NCBI GenBank assembly: GCA_018712245.1
Contig: DVHE01000043.1
Coordinates: 31,220-95,219, forward strand
DNA from: Candidatus Avoscillospira avicola
GTDB taxonomy: Bacteria; Bacillota; Clostridia; Oscillospirales; Oscillospiraceae
Reading direction: 5' to 3'
Length of the DNA stretch: 64,000 nucleotides
Under the pieces are notes generated by a model, which made no database searches, was not told the origin of the DNA, and saw nothing but the letters and a program-made list of their open reading frames with translations. Position 1 is the stretch's first letter. Every line of letters starts with the position of its first letter. The translations under genes and the position numbers were made by a program. This document shows positions 52,564 to 60,200 of the stretch, in pieces.

Positions 52564-53328
52564 ATGCGGAATATCGCGTTGTTTCTCACCTATGTGGGTA
52601 CGGCCTACCATGGCTGGCAAGTGCAGAAGAATGATATTACCGTGGCCGAGACCTTGGAAAGGGCCGCGGCCATCGTTGTGGGCCATCCGGTGAAGATGAC
52701 CGGCTGCGGCAGGACCGACGCCGGCGTTCACGCCCAGCGCTATGTGGCTAATTTTTATACGGACTGCGCTATCCCGACGGATCGGCTGCCCTACGCGCTC
52801 AACACCCGGCTGCCCCACGATATCGTCGTCTACGGCGCCCGGGAGGTGCCCGACAGCTTCAACGCCATCGGCTCCTGCGTCAAGAAGGAATATACGTATC
52901 TCATCTATAACTCCCGCATCCGCGACCCGTTTTATGTGGATCGCGCCTGGTTTTATCCCAAGCACCTGGACGAAGCCGTGATGCAGCGGGCGGCGGACCA
53001 GTTTGTCGGCACCCATGATTTCGCGGCGGTCCGCTCCGTGGGAACAGACGTCCGTTCCACGGTGCGCACGGTGTATTATTACACCGTCACCCGCGAGGGA
53101 AACCTCCTCCGCCTCCGGGTTTGCGCCAACGGCTTCCTCTACAACATGGCCCGGGCTATGGCCGGCACGGTGGTCTACGCCGCCGAGGGGAAGATCGAAC
53201 CGAATTCCATCGGCGCGCTGCTGGCCGCGGGGGACAGGACCGCCGCCGGCCCCACGGTGCCGCCGGGCGGGCTCTACCTCACCAAGCTCTGGTATGACGA
53301 TGGGAAGGTGTCGTTCCATGTGGAATAA
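52564..53328 (+). CDS. truA: tRNA pseudouridine synthase TruA
   Basis: TruA makes pseudouridine at positions 38-40 of the anticodon arm. The 254-aa protein has the catalytic aspartate (D52) in CGRTDAGVHAQ. It also has LNTRLPHDIVV, CVKKEYTYLI and the GFLYNMAR loop. The ecfA1-ecfA2-ecfT-truA order is the same as in Bacillus, though rplM-rpsI does not follow here. It overlaps the DUF5711 gene by 11 nt. Confidence 0.97.
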   Translation: MRNIALFLTYVGTAYHGWQVQKNDITVAETLERAAAIVVGHPVKMTGCGRTDAGVHAQRYVANFYTDCAIPTDRLPYALNTRLPHDIVVYGAREVPDSFNAIGSCVKKEYTYLIYNSRIRDPFYVDRAWFYPKHLDEAVMQRAADQFVGTHDFAAVRSVGTDVRSTVRTVYYYTVTREGNLLRLRVCANGFLYNMARAMAGTVVYAAEGKIEPNSIGALLAAGDRTAAGPTVPPGGLYLTKLWYDDGKVSFHVE

Positions 53329-54481
53329 CCTGAAAAATTCTCAGGAGCGGCCCAGCCGCGGCAGCCTGATCAAGCGAATCGTCGTGTTTGCCGTGGTCGT
53401 GGCGGCGGTATGCTCCGCGGTGGGCTTGATTTTGTTCCAGGATTCTGTGAACTTTGACGCGCTGCGCCGCTGGGTGAAGTATTTCAACATCCGCGACGAG
53501 GGCGAACAGGACATCTATACCTTTGACTCCCACAATTCCAACCGCTACGGCGCCGCGGGCAGCGGCCTGGCGGTGGCCTCCGTGGGCGGCCTTACCTATT
53601 ACCAGGACAACGGCGAGGAGCGCTTTTCCATCCAGCAGCAGCTGGAGCTGCCGCAAATCCTGACAGCGGGCAGAATGATGCTGGCCTACGACGTGGGCGG
53701 CACGGCGCTGCTGGCCGCCGATTTAGGCGGCGAGCGGCTCAACCTCACCGCAGATCAGGTGATTTTGGACGCCGACCTCTCTTCCGGCGGCAGCCTCTGC
53801 TATTCCAGCGGCTCCAGCGGCTATAAATCCGTGCTGACGGTCTATAATGGCAAGCAGGAGCTGATCTACCGATGGCTCTCCTCCACCACCTATATGCCCC
53901 AGTGCGCCATTTCCGAGAAGGGCAATCTCCTGGCGGCAGTGGGACTGGGGGCTTCCGGCGGCGCCTTTGAAAGCACCCTCCATCTCTTCCGCACCGACGC
54001 GGAAGGCGTGCAGTGGACGGCCTCCCTGGGCAATGAGCTGATTTATGATCTATTCTTCCTGGATAGCGGCGCCATCTGCGCCCTGGGAGAGACTTCGGCG
54101 CAAATTTACAATACGGACGGGACCCTGGTGGCCCGGTACGCCTATACGGAGCCCTATCTCAAGGAGTATGACCTGGGCGGCGACGGATTTTTGACGCTGG
54201 CCGTGAATATGTATAGAGCGGGCAACCGCAACAGCTTGGTGACGGTCAGCGAAGCCGGCGAGGAGATAGCCTCGGTGTACTTGGGGCGGGAGATCCTGGA
54301 TTTGAGCGCCTGCGGCGGGTATGTGGCCGTTCTGACGCCGGATCAGCTGACCATCTACAACAAATCCCTGGAGGTCTATGCCGAGACATCGGACATCGGC
54401 ACTGCCACTGCGGTGCTGATGCGGTCGGACGGCTCCGCGCTGCTGTTGGGCGGCGGCGCCGGCTGGCTGTACCTGCCTTGA
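53318..54481 (+). CDS. DUF5711-like membrane-anchored beta-propeller protein
   Basis: This 387-aa protein has one N-terminal membrane helix (about residues 21-43, IKRIVVFAVVVAAVCSAVGL). An extracytoplasmic region of short beta-strands repeats about every 40 residues (for example GGLTYYQDNGE, GSLCYSSGSSG, GAICALGETSAQIYNTDG), consistent with a beta-propeller. It matches the DUF5711 layout and no enzymatic motif is seen. ATG at 53318 is inside truA, so it is coupled to it. Confidence 0.75.
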   Translation: MWNNLKNSQERPSRGSLIKRIVVFAVVVAAVCSAVGLILFQDSVNFDALRRWVKYFNIRDEGEQDIYTFDSHNSNRYGAAGSGLAVASVGGLTYYQDNGEERFSIQQQLELPQILTAGRMMLAYDVGGTALLAADLGGERLNLTADQVILDADLSSGGSLCYSSGSSGYKSVLTVYNGKQELIYRWLSSTTYMPQCAISEKGNLLAAVGLGASGGAFESTLHLFRTDAEGVQWTASLGNELIYDLFFLDSGAICALGETSAQIYNTDGTLVARYAYTEPYLKEYDLGGDGFLTLAVNMYRAGNRNSLVTVSEAGEEIASVYLGREILDLSACGGYVAVLTPDQLTIYNKSLEVYAETSDIGTATAVLMRSDGSALLLGGGAGWLYLP

Positions 54482-54493
54482 AGGAATTCCCGT

Positions 54494-54521
54494 TTGCATT
54501 CTCCGCCAAGTGTGCTATACT
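54494..54521 (+). promoter_or_regulatory. Promoter of the clpE-like gene
   Basis: TTGCAT (54494-54499) and TATACT (54516-54521) are spaced 16 bp, with TGC before the -10. It lies about 290 nt upstream of the start codon. Confidence 0.7.
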
Positions 54522-54817
54522 GGCAGTTATAGCGATCCCGGCCCTGCGGGAACGGAACCGGTTCCCGGAGGCACAGCCTTTCCCGGCCCGGGCGCGCTTT
54601 GAACGGATAGGAGCAATCCTTGACTTATCCTGGTTCTCTTAAAACCTTTCAATCTTTTCTCAACGCGGATGAAAGATTTTAACCGGAGAATCATATGAGA
54701 CGGGAATCTGTGATTTTTGATCGCGAAAATCACAGATTCGGCAGCGCCGCGAGGCGATGCCTTCTTGATTAAAGCGAAGGATTTTAATCAAGAAACAGTA
54801 TAAAAGGAGATTATTGC
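54522..54817 (+). promoter_or_regulatory. Long structured leader of the clpE-like gene
   Basis: This untranslated stretch is a run of hairpins. AGGA-GCAA-TCCT (54609-54620) sits inside GGAT/ATCC. TTAAAACCTTTC/GAAAGATTTTAA follows (54639-54682, one mismatch). Then come three stems with no gap between them. The first has 14-bp arms GAATCTGTGATTTT/AAAATCACAGATTC (54704-54739). The second is GGCA-CGCC/GGCG-TGCC with a GCGA loop (54740-54761). The third has 12-bp arms TTCTTGATTAAA/TTTAATCAAGAA (54762-54794). The last ends 7 nt before AAAAGGAG. It looks like a regulatory RNA, and no known riboswitch class is recognised. Confidence 0.6.
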
Positions 54818-57133
54818 ATGCATCCCACCCTTTGTTCCAAATGTAAGAAAAATGTTGCCGTGATTTTCGTAACGAAAATCGAAGGGGGTAAGACGCTGAC
54901 GGAGGGCCTGTGCCTGAAATGCGCCAAGGAGATGGGCATCAAGCCTGTGGACGACATTATGAAGCGCATGGGTATTTCCGAAGATGAGCTGGAGGGCCTC
55001 AACTCTGAGATGACGGAGGCCTTTCAGGGTATGGAGTCGATGATGGCTGGCGACCAGAATCAGGACGACGACTCCGACGAAATCGAAAGCCAGACAGCCA
55101 CCTTCCCATTCCTCAACAAGCTCTTCGGCGGGGAGCGCCAGGAGGATCTCCCGGCGGAAACTCCGGGCCACGCCAGACCCAGCGGCGACGGCGAAAAGCA
55201 CGAACGCGGCGGCAAGCAAAAAAAGCACAAGTTTCTGGATACCTACTGCCTGAACCTGACGCAGAAGGCGAGAAGCGGCGCCCTGGACCGGGTGGTGGGC
55301 CGCGAGGTGGAGACCGAGCGGGTCATCCAAATCCTCAACCGCCGCCAGAAGAACAATCCCTGCCTCATCGGCGAACCGGGCGTGGGCAAGACCGCCATCG
55401 CGGAGGGCCTGGCCCAGCGGATCGCGCAAAAGGAGGTGCCCTTCAAGCTCCAGGATAAGGAGGTCTATCTGCTGGATCTGACGGCCCTGGTGGCCGGCAC
55501 CCAGTTCCGCGGCCAGTTTGAAAGCCGGATGAAGGGCCTCATTGAAGAGGTCAAGAAGCTGGGCAACATCATCCTGGTCATCGACGAGGTACACAACCTG
55601 GTGGGCGCCGGCGACGCCGAGGGCAGCATGAACGCGGCCAATATCCTGAAGCCCGCGCTCTCCCGGGGGGAGATCCAGGTCATCGGCGCCACCACCTTCA
55701 ATGAGTACCGCAAGTATATCGAGAAGGATGCCGCGCTGGAGCGGCGCTTCCAGCCGGTGACGGTCAATGAGCCTACGCTGGAGGAGGCCGTGGATATCAT
55801 CCGCGGCATCGCCCACTACTATGAGTCCTTCCACGGCGTGGTGATCTCCCCGGAAATTGCCCGGCAGGCCGTGGTTCTCTCGGAGCGGTATATCACCGAC
55901 CGCTTCCTGCCGGATAAAGCCATCGACCTCCTGGATGAGGCCTGCTCCGACGTCAACCTGAAGAATAAGAACATCAGCCGTCTGGCGGAGCTGAAGAAGG
56001 AGCACGCCGACCTGGATCTGGAGCTGAGTATGCTGACAGAGCGCTCCGACGAGGCCGACTATGCCCGCATGGCGGCTATCCGCAGCCGGAATTTGCAGCT
56101 GGATAAAGAGATCGCTGTGCTGGAGGAAGAGCCCAAGCCGGCGCTGACCGTGGAAAACCTGGCCCGGATCATCGAGCTTTGGACGAAGATCCCCGCCAGC
56201 AAGGTCAAGGCGCAGGAGTACGGCCAGCTGCGGGAGCTGGAGAGCCGGCTGAAAAAGCGGATCATCGGCCAGGATGAGGCTATTTCTCAGGTGGCTGCCG
56301 CCATCCGCCGGGGCCGCGTGGGCATCAGCCCCAAGAAGCGCCCCATCAGCTTTATCTTCGTCGGCCCCACCGGCGTGGGCAAGACCGAGCTGGTCAAGTG
56401 CCTGGCAGACGATCTCTTTGACTCGGTGGAGACGCTGATCCGCCTGGATATGTCCGAATACATGGAGAAGCACTCGGTGTCCAAGCTCATCGGTTCGCCG
56501 CCGGGCTACGTGGGCTACGATGAGGCCGGACAGCTGACGGAGAAGATCCGCCGCAAGCCCTACTCCGTCATCCTCTTCGACGAGCTGGAAAAGGCGCATC
56601 CCGACGTACTCAACATTCTCCTGCAAATCCTCGACGACGGCCGCATCACCGACGCCCAGGGCCGCACGGTCAACTTTGAAAATACCGTCATCATCATGAC
56701 CTCCAACGCCGGCTCCGACCAGAAGGAGGCCTCGGTGGGCTTTGGCCGCAGCCTGACGGAGCAGAACAAGGAAAAGACCATGAAGGCGCTGCGGGCCTTC
56801 CTGCGGCCGGAGTTCCTCAATCGCGTGGACGCCGTGGTCTCGTTCAACAGTCTCACCGAGGACAATTTCCGGGAAATCGCCGGCATCATGCTGCGGGAGC
56901 TGCAAGAGTCCCTGGAGCGCCGGGGCATCGCCTTCACCTGGGACGATACGCTGGTGGACTTCCTGGTGAAAGACGCCTACTCCGTCACTTACGGCGCCCG
57001 AAACCTCCGCCGCTCCATCCAAAAGCACGTGGAGGACCCTATTTCCGAAAAGATCATCGACAGCTTTATGGAGCCGCTCCACGCGGTACAGCTGTCTGCC
57101 CAGGACGGCGCCGTGCGGCTGGAAACTCAGTGA
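54818..57133 (+). CDS. clpE: ClpE-type AAA+ chaperone (ATP-dependent Clp protease subunit)
   Basis: This Hsp100 unfoldase is expected to feed proteins to ClpP. The 771-aa protein has an N-terminal zinc finger (Cys6, 9, 32, 35), the mark of ClpE rather than ClpC. A charged linker is followed by AAA-1 (GEPGVGKT near 185, VIDEVHNL), a middle domain, and AAA-2 (GPTGVGKT near 515, LFDELEKAHPDV). The C-terminal D2-small domain is normal. No CtsR box or CIRCE element is seen upstream. Control may instead be through the hairpin leader. Confidence 0.93.
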   Translation: MHPTLCSKCKKNVAVIFVTKIEGGKTLTEGLCLKCAKEMGIKPVDDIMKRMGISEDELEGLNSEMTEAFQGMESMMAGDQNQDDDSDEIESQTATFPFLNKLFGGERQEDLPAETPGHARPSGDGEKHERGGKQKKHKFLDTYCLNLTQKARSGALDRVVGREVETERVIQILNRRQKNNPCLIGEPGVGKTAIAEGLAQRIAQKEVPFKLQDKEVYLLDLTALVAGTQFRGQFESRMKGLIEEVKKLGNIILVIDEVHNLVGAGDAEGSMNAANILKPALSRGEIQVIGATTFNEYRKYIEKDAALERRFQPVTVNEPTLEEAVDIIRGIAHYYESFHGVVISPEIARQAVVLSERYITDRFLPDKAIDLLDEACSDVNLKNKNISRLAELKKEHADLDLELSMLTERSDEADYARMAAIRSRNLQLDKEIAVLEEEPKPALTVENLARIIELWTKIPASKVKAQEYGQLRELESRLKKRIIGQDEAISQVAAAIRRGRVGISPKKRPISFIFVGPTGVGKTELVKCLADDLFDSVETLIRLDMSEYMEKHSVSKLIGSPPGYVGYDEAGQLTEKIRRKPYSVILFDELEKAHPDVLNILLQILDDGRITDAQGRTVNFENTVIIMTSNAGSDQKEASVGFGRSLTEQNKEKTMKALRAFLRPEFLNRVDAVVSFNSLTEDNFREIAGIMLRELQESLERRGIAFTWDDTLVDFLVKDAYSVTYGARNLRRSIQKHVEDPISEKIIDSFMEPLHAVQLSAQDGAVRLETQ

Positions 57134-57154
57134 CGCGGCACGTCCCCCAAAACG

Positions 57155-57187
57155 ACACTCCCCGGCGCGTTGCGCGTCGGGGGGTGT
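57155..57187. terminator. Bidirectional terminator between clpE and the minus-strand gene
   Basis: A 15-bp stem (arms 57155-57169 and 57173-57187, TTG loop, a few G-T pairs). On the minus strand it is followed by CGTTTT, and on the plus strand the T-tract is weak. It separates two convergent genes. Confidence 0.75.
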
Positions 57188-57203
57188 GCTGTCATTCAGA
57201 CAA

Positions 57204-57458
57204 TCAGAATAGAACGGTGGCCAGCCAGAGGCAGCCGATGGCGCCGGCGCCGCAGGCGGCCCAGAGAAACCGACCCCATATGGCCCGCAGCAGGGGCGAC
57301 CTGGGCCCGCAGGCCTTGCGGGCCTCCTCCAAAAGCGCCTCTTCCGTGACGCCGCCCTGGGCGAGAACGTCGTCCCGCACCAGAAAAATTGCCTGTTCAA
57401 ACATTGCCGGGTCGCTGCCCTTGACCACGACCACCTGCCGGGTGATCCCCTTGACCAT
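57204..57458 (-). CDS. Conserved small membrane protein, 84 aa
   Basis: An 84-aa protein with VKGITRQVVVVKGSDPAMFEQAIFLVRDDV at the start, an acidic helix (TEEALLEEA), and one C-terminal membrane helix (about 62-82). I have no family name for it. The pattern is typical of small tail-anchored proteins in this group. The ribosome site is strong (AGGAGG, 6 nt). It lies downstream of the dCMP deaminase gene in the same direction, with 72 nt between. Confidence 0.75.
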   Translation of the reverse strand: MVKGITRQVVVVKGSDPAMFEQAIFLVRDDVLAQGGVTEEALLEEARKACGPRSPLLRAIWGRFLWAACGAGAIGCLWLATVLF

Positions 57459-57530
57459 GGAATGCCTCCTTGTGAGAAAGTGTACGCTCCCAGTATTTCC
57501 ACGGGCGAGGGAAAATATTCCTCCGGCGGC

Positions 57531-58016
57531 TCAGTCCAGGGTCAGCTGGATGGAATCGTCGTGGTCGATCCATTCCTGGACGTCCACCACGTCGTATTCC
57601 GTCTCGGTGCGGCGGATCACCACCCGGGCGATGCCGGCGTTGATGATGATTCGGCGGCACATGGAGCAGGAGGTGGCGTCGGGCAGGAGCCTCCCGGTGG
57701 CGGCGTCCCGCCCCGCCAGGTAGAGCGTGGCGCCGATGCACTCGTTGCGGGAGGCGGAGATGATGGCGTTGGCCTCGGCGTGGACGCTGCGGCAAAGCTC
57801 GTAGCGCTGGCCCCGCGGCACCTGCATCTGCTCACGAATGCACGTACCCAGCTCGCTGCAGTTGGCCCGGCCCCGGGGCGCGCCGTTGTAGCCGGTGGCC
57901 ACGATCTCGTCGTTGCGGACAATGATGGCGCCGTACCACCGCCGCAGGCAGGTGGAGCGCTCCATCACGGTCTGGGCAATGTCCAAATAGTAGTTTTCCT
58001 TGTCAATTCTCTGCAT
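57531..58016 (-). CDS. comEB: dCMP deaminase (ComEB-like)
   Basis: This zinc enzyme converts dCMP to dUMP for thymidylate synthesis. The 161-aa protein has the HAE motif (79-81, CRSVHAEANAI) and a zinc-binding SCSMC (Cys117, Cys120). The expected PCxxC reads SCSMC here, which other family members share. N-terminal features (RSTCLRRWYGAIIV, TGYNGAPRG) fit. ATG at 58016 follows AGGAGG. It has its own promoter (58041-58069). Confidence 0.93.
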   Translation of the reverse strand: MQRIDKENYYLDIAQTVMERSTCLRRWYGAIIVRNDEIVATGYNGAPRGRANCSELGTCIREQMQVPRGQRYELCRSVHAEANAIISASRNECIGATLYLAGRDAATGRLLPDATSCSMCRRIIINAGIARVVIRRTETEYDVVDVQEWIDHDDSIQLTLD

Positions 58017-58040
58017 GACGTCGCCTCCTTGTATAGTTCT

Positions 58041-58069
58041 ATCATATCATGTGCCGGAAGCGGCGGCAA
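58041..58069 (-). promoter_or_regulatory. Promoter of comEB
   Basis: On the minus strand TTGCCG (58064-58069) and TATGAT (58041-58046) are spaced 17 bp. Confidence 0.7.
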
Positions 58070-58117
58070 GAGCGGAAGCGTTTTTTTCAGCAAGTGCGAA
58101 AATTGGATAAATGCCCC

Positions 58118-58146
58118 TTGACAATGGAAAGGAGAAGTCCTATACT
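58118..58146 (+). promoter_or_regulatory. Promoter of the attenuated ABC exporter operon
   Basis: TTGACA (58118-58123) and TATACT (58141-58146) are spaced 17 bp. It is divergent from comEB and starts the leader transcript at about 58153. Confidence 0.9.
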
Positions 58147-58185
58147 AATCAAGCATACGAAATTATGGAAAGGAGGGCGTGCATA

Positions 58186-58257
58186 ATGACCAAGTTGTTT
58201 ATTGTTGCAAGAGAAAAAAGTCGGTTTCTGGGATCATTCTGCACGCTCTGGGGTTGA
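58186..58257 (+). CDS. Leader peptide, 23 aa (bmrB-like position)
   Basis: A short frame MTKLFIVAREKSRFLGSFCT plus LWG is preceded by AAGGAGG at 9 nt, the best ribosome site in the leader. It ends 31 nt before an intrinsic terminator. The TTCTGGGA stretch of its codons 14-16 (58226-58233) is complementary to TCCCAGAA in that terminator. Translation is therefore linked to whether the exporter genes are transcribed. In B. subtilis, bmrB plays this role for bmrCD. Confidence 0.7.
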   Translation: MTKLFIVAREKSRFLGSFCTLWG

Positions 58258-58300
58258 TCAATCGCCCATCGTGCATAGCAGGCAGGTTGCGTCCCAGAAG
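58226..58300 (+). promoter_or_regulatory. Candidate antiterminator of the exporter leader
   Basis: TTCTGGGA (58226-58233) can pair with TCCCAGAA (58292-58299), plus a G-T at each end. This would enclose a hairpin TGCACG/CGTGCA (58240-58245 with 58270-58275) with inner TGGG/CCCA. The pairing excludes the terminator stem at 58289-58306. Confidence 0.6.
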
Positions 58301-58313
58301 GGGCGCTTTTTTT
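58289..58313 (+). terminator. Intrinsic terminator in the exporter leader (attenuator)
   Basis: GCGTCCC and GGGGCGC form a 7-bp stem (one T-G) with an AGAA loop, followed by seven T. It lies between the leader ORF and the first ABC gene, so the exporter is expressed only on read-through. Confidence 0.85.
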
Positions 58314-58343
58314 GCGCCCGAAAGGAAGAATAGGAGGTTATTC

Positions 58344-60200
58344 GTGGAAGAGTTACAGTTCAAACTGCCCCGCCGGGAAAAGGCTGCGCTGATCTGGCGC
58401 TTTCTCAAACCGGTGGTGGGATTTTTCATCGCGGCGCTGCTCTTTGCATGTTTGAGCAACGCCTTTCACGCCATGACGCCCCAGATCATCAAGGTGACAG
58501 TGGACAGCATCCTGGGGAATGCGGCGCCGGCCGAGGGAGACTGGTTCTCCAGCCTTCTGCCGCTGGAAGCGCTGCGGGTCGACCCGGGCCGGTCCCTGCT
58601 GTGGGCGGCCATTGCCGTAGCCGTGGTGGCGCTGTTCCGGGGCGTGTTTATCTTTGGTCAGCGGTACTATCTGGCCAAGGGCTCTGAGGGCTTCGTCAAG
58701 CGAATCCGGGACGCCCTCTTCGGCCACATCCAGCACCTGAGCTTTGCCTGGCACAAGGCGCATTCCACCGGCGATATGATCCAGCGCTGCACCTCGGACG
58801 TGGACGTGATCCGCGGCTTTGTGTGCAATCAGCTGGTGGAAGTGGTGCGGACGGTATTCCTTATCATCCTGTACCTGTGCATCATGTTCTCCATGAATGT
58901 GAAGCTCTCACTGATCTCCCTGGTGTTTATCCCCATCGTGGGCCTGTCCTCCGGCGTCTTTTACCGGAAGATTTCCAAGCGCTTCCAGGCGGCGGACGAG
59001 GCCGAGGGCGAGCTGACCACCTGCGCCCAGGAGAATCTCACCGGCGTGCGGGTCGTGCGGGCCTTTGGCCGGGAGAAGTTTGAGCTGGACCGGTTCCAGG
59101 GGAAAAATGAGCGGTTCTCCGCGTTGTGGATCAAGCTGGGCAAGCTCCTCTCGGTCTACTGGGCTTCCGGCACGCTGCTGACCTGTTTGCAGGTGATGGT
59201 GGTGATCCTGGCCGGCACCGTGGAGGCCGTGCGGGGTGAGATGTCCCTGGGTTCCTTCCTGGCCTTTGTCACCTACAATGAATCCCTGGCCTGGCCGGTC
59301 CGCTCCCTGGGCCGCGTCCTCTCGGACATGAGCAAGGCGGGCGTCTCGCTGGACCGGGTGGGCTACATCCTCAAGGCCCCGGAAGAGGCGGATCTGCCCG
59401 AGGCGCAGGAGGCCTCCTGCGCGGGAGACATCGTCTTTGACCATGTGACCTTCGGCTACGAGGGCCAGAAGGTTCTGGACGACCTCTCCTTCACCATTCC
59501 CCAGGGCAGCACTTTCGCCGTGCTGGGCGGCACCGGCTCCGGCAAGAGTACGCTGGTCCATCTGCTGGACCGGCTCTACGACCTGGGAGAGGGCCAAGGC
59601 ACCATCACCATCGGCGGCCGCGACATCCGCACTATCCAGCGGGACTGCCTGCGGCGGCAGATCGGCCTGGTGCTCCAGGAGCCCTTCCTCTTCTCCAAAA
59701 CCATCCGGGAGAACATCGCCGCCACGGTGCCCGGCGCTACTGAGACCGATGTCCGGGAAGCTGCCGCCATCGCCTGCGTGGACGAGGCCATCACCGAGTT
59801 CCCCGAGGGCTATGAGACCTTGGTGGGCGAACGGGGCGTCACGCTCTCCGGCGGCCAGAAGCAGCGAGTGGCCATCGCCCGGATGCTGATGCAGAAGGCG
59901 CCGGTGGTGATCTTTGACGACTCTCTCTCCGCGGTGGACACGGAGACGGACACCAAGATCCGTGCGGCACTGAAGGAAAATCTCCACGGCGCCACGGTGA
60001 TTCTCATTTCCCACCGGGTGACGACCTTGATGCACGCCGACCAAATCCTGGTCCTACAGGACGGCAAGCGGGCGGACCTGGGCACCCACAGCCAGCTGAT
60101 CTCTCACCCCGGCATCTACCGGGATATCTATGAAATTCAAATGAGCAGCGATGACCGCAAGCAAATGGAAGAGGAGGCGATGGAGCATGGCGGCATTTGA
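58344..60200 (+). CDS. Heterodimeric ABC exporter, subunit with degenerate site (BmrC-like)
   Basis: This 618-aa exporter half has about six membrane helices (residues 15-310) and a C-terminal ATPase. Walker A is GGTGSGKS (near 394) and the signature is LSGGQKQR. Walker B reads VVIFDDS, so the catalytic glutamate is replaced by aspartate. This marks the degenerate partner of an asymmetric pair such as BmrC or TM287. The start is GTG at 58344 behind AGGAGGT. The next gene overlaps by 14 nt. Expression is likely controlled by the leader attenuator. Confidence 0.93.
   Translation: MEELQFKLPRREKAALIWRFLKPVVGFFIAALLFACLSNAFHAMTPQIIKVTVDSILGNAAPAEGDWFSSLLPLEALRVDPGRSLLWAAIAVAVVALFRGVFIFGQRYYLAKGSEGFVKRIRDALFGHIQHLSFAWHKAHSTGDMIQRCTSDVDVIRGFVCNQLVEVVRTVFLIILYLCIMFSMNVKLSLISLVFIPIVGLSSGVFYRKISKRFQAADEAEGELTTCAQENLTGVRVVRAFGREKFELDRFQGKNERFSALWIKLGKLLSVYWASGTLLTCLQVMVVILAGTVEAVRGEMSLGSFLAFVTYNESLAWPVRSLGRVLSDMSKAGVSLDRVGYILKAPEEADLPEAQEASCAGDIVFDHVTFGYEGQKVLDDLSFTIPQGSTFAVLGGTGSGKSTLVHLLDRLYDLGEGQGTITIGGRDIRTIQRDCLRRQIGLVLQEPFLFSKTIRENIAATVPGATETDVREAAAIACVDEAITEFPEGYETLVGERGVTLSGGQKQRVAIARMLMQKAPVVIFDDSLSAVDTETDTKIRAALKENLHGATVILISHRVTTLMHADQILVLQDGKRADLGTHSQLISHPGIYRDIYEIQMSSDDRKQMEEEAMEHGGI

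Noticed and set aside
58179..58343. In-frame GTG at 58179 that would extend the first ABC subunit by 55 residues
   Set aside because: The ribosome site is only 2 nt away from it, the extension runs through the intrinsic terminator and its T-tract, and GTG at 58344 has a well-spaced AGGAGGT. The leader ORF in another frame fits better.
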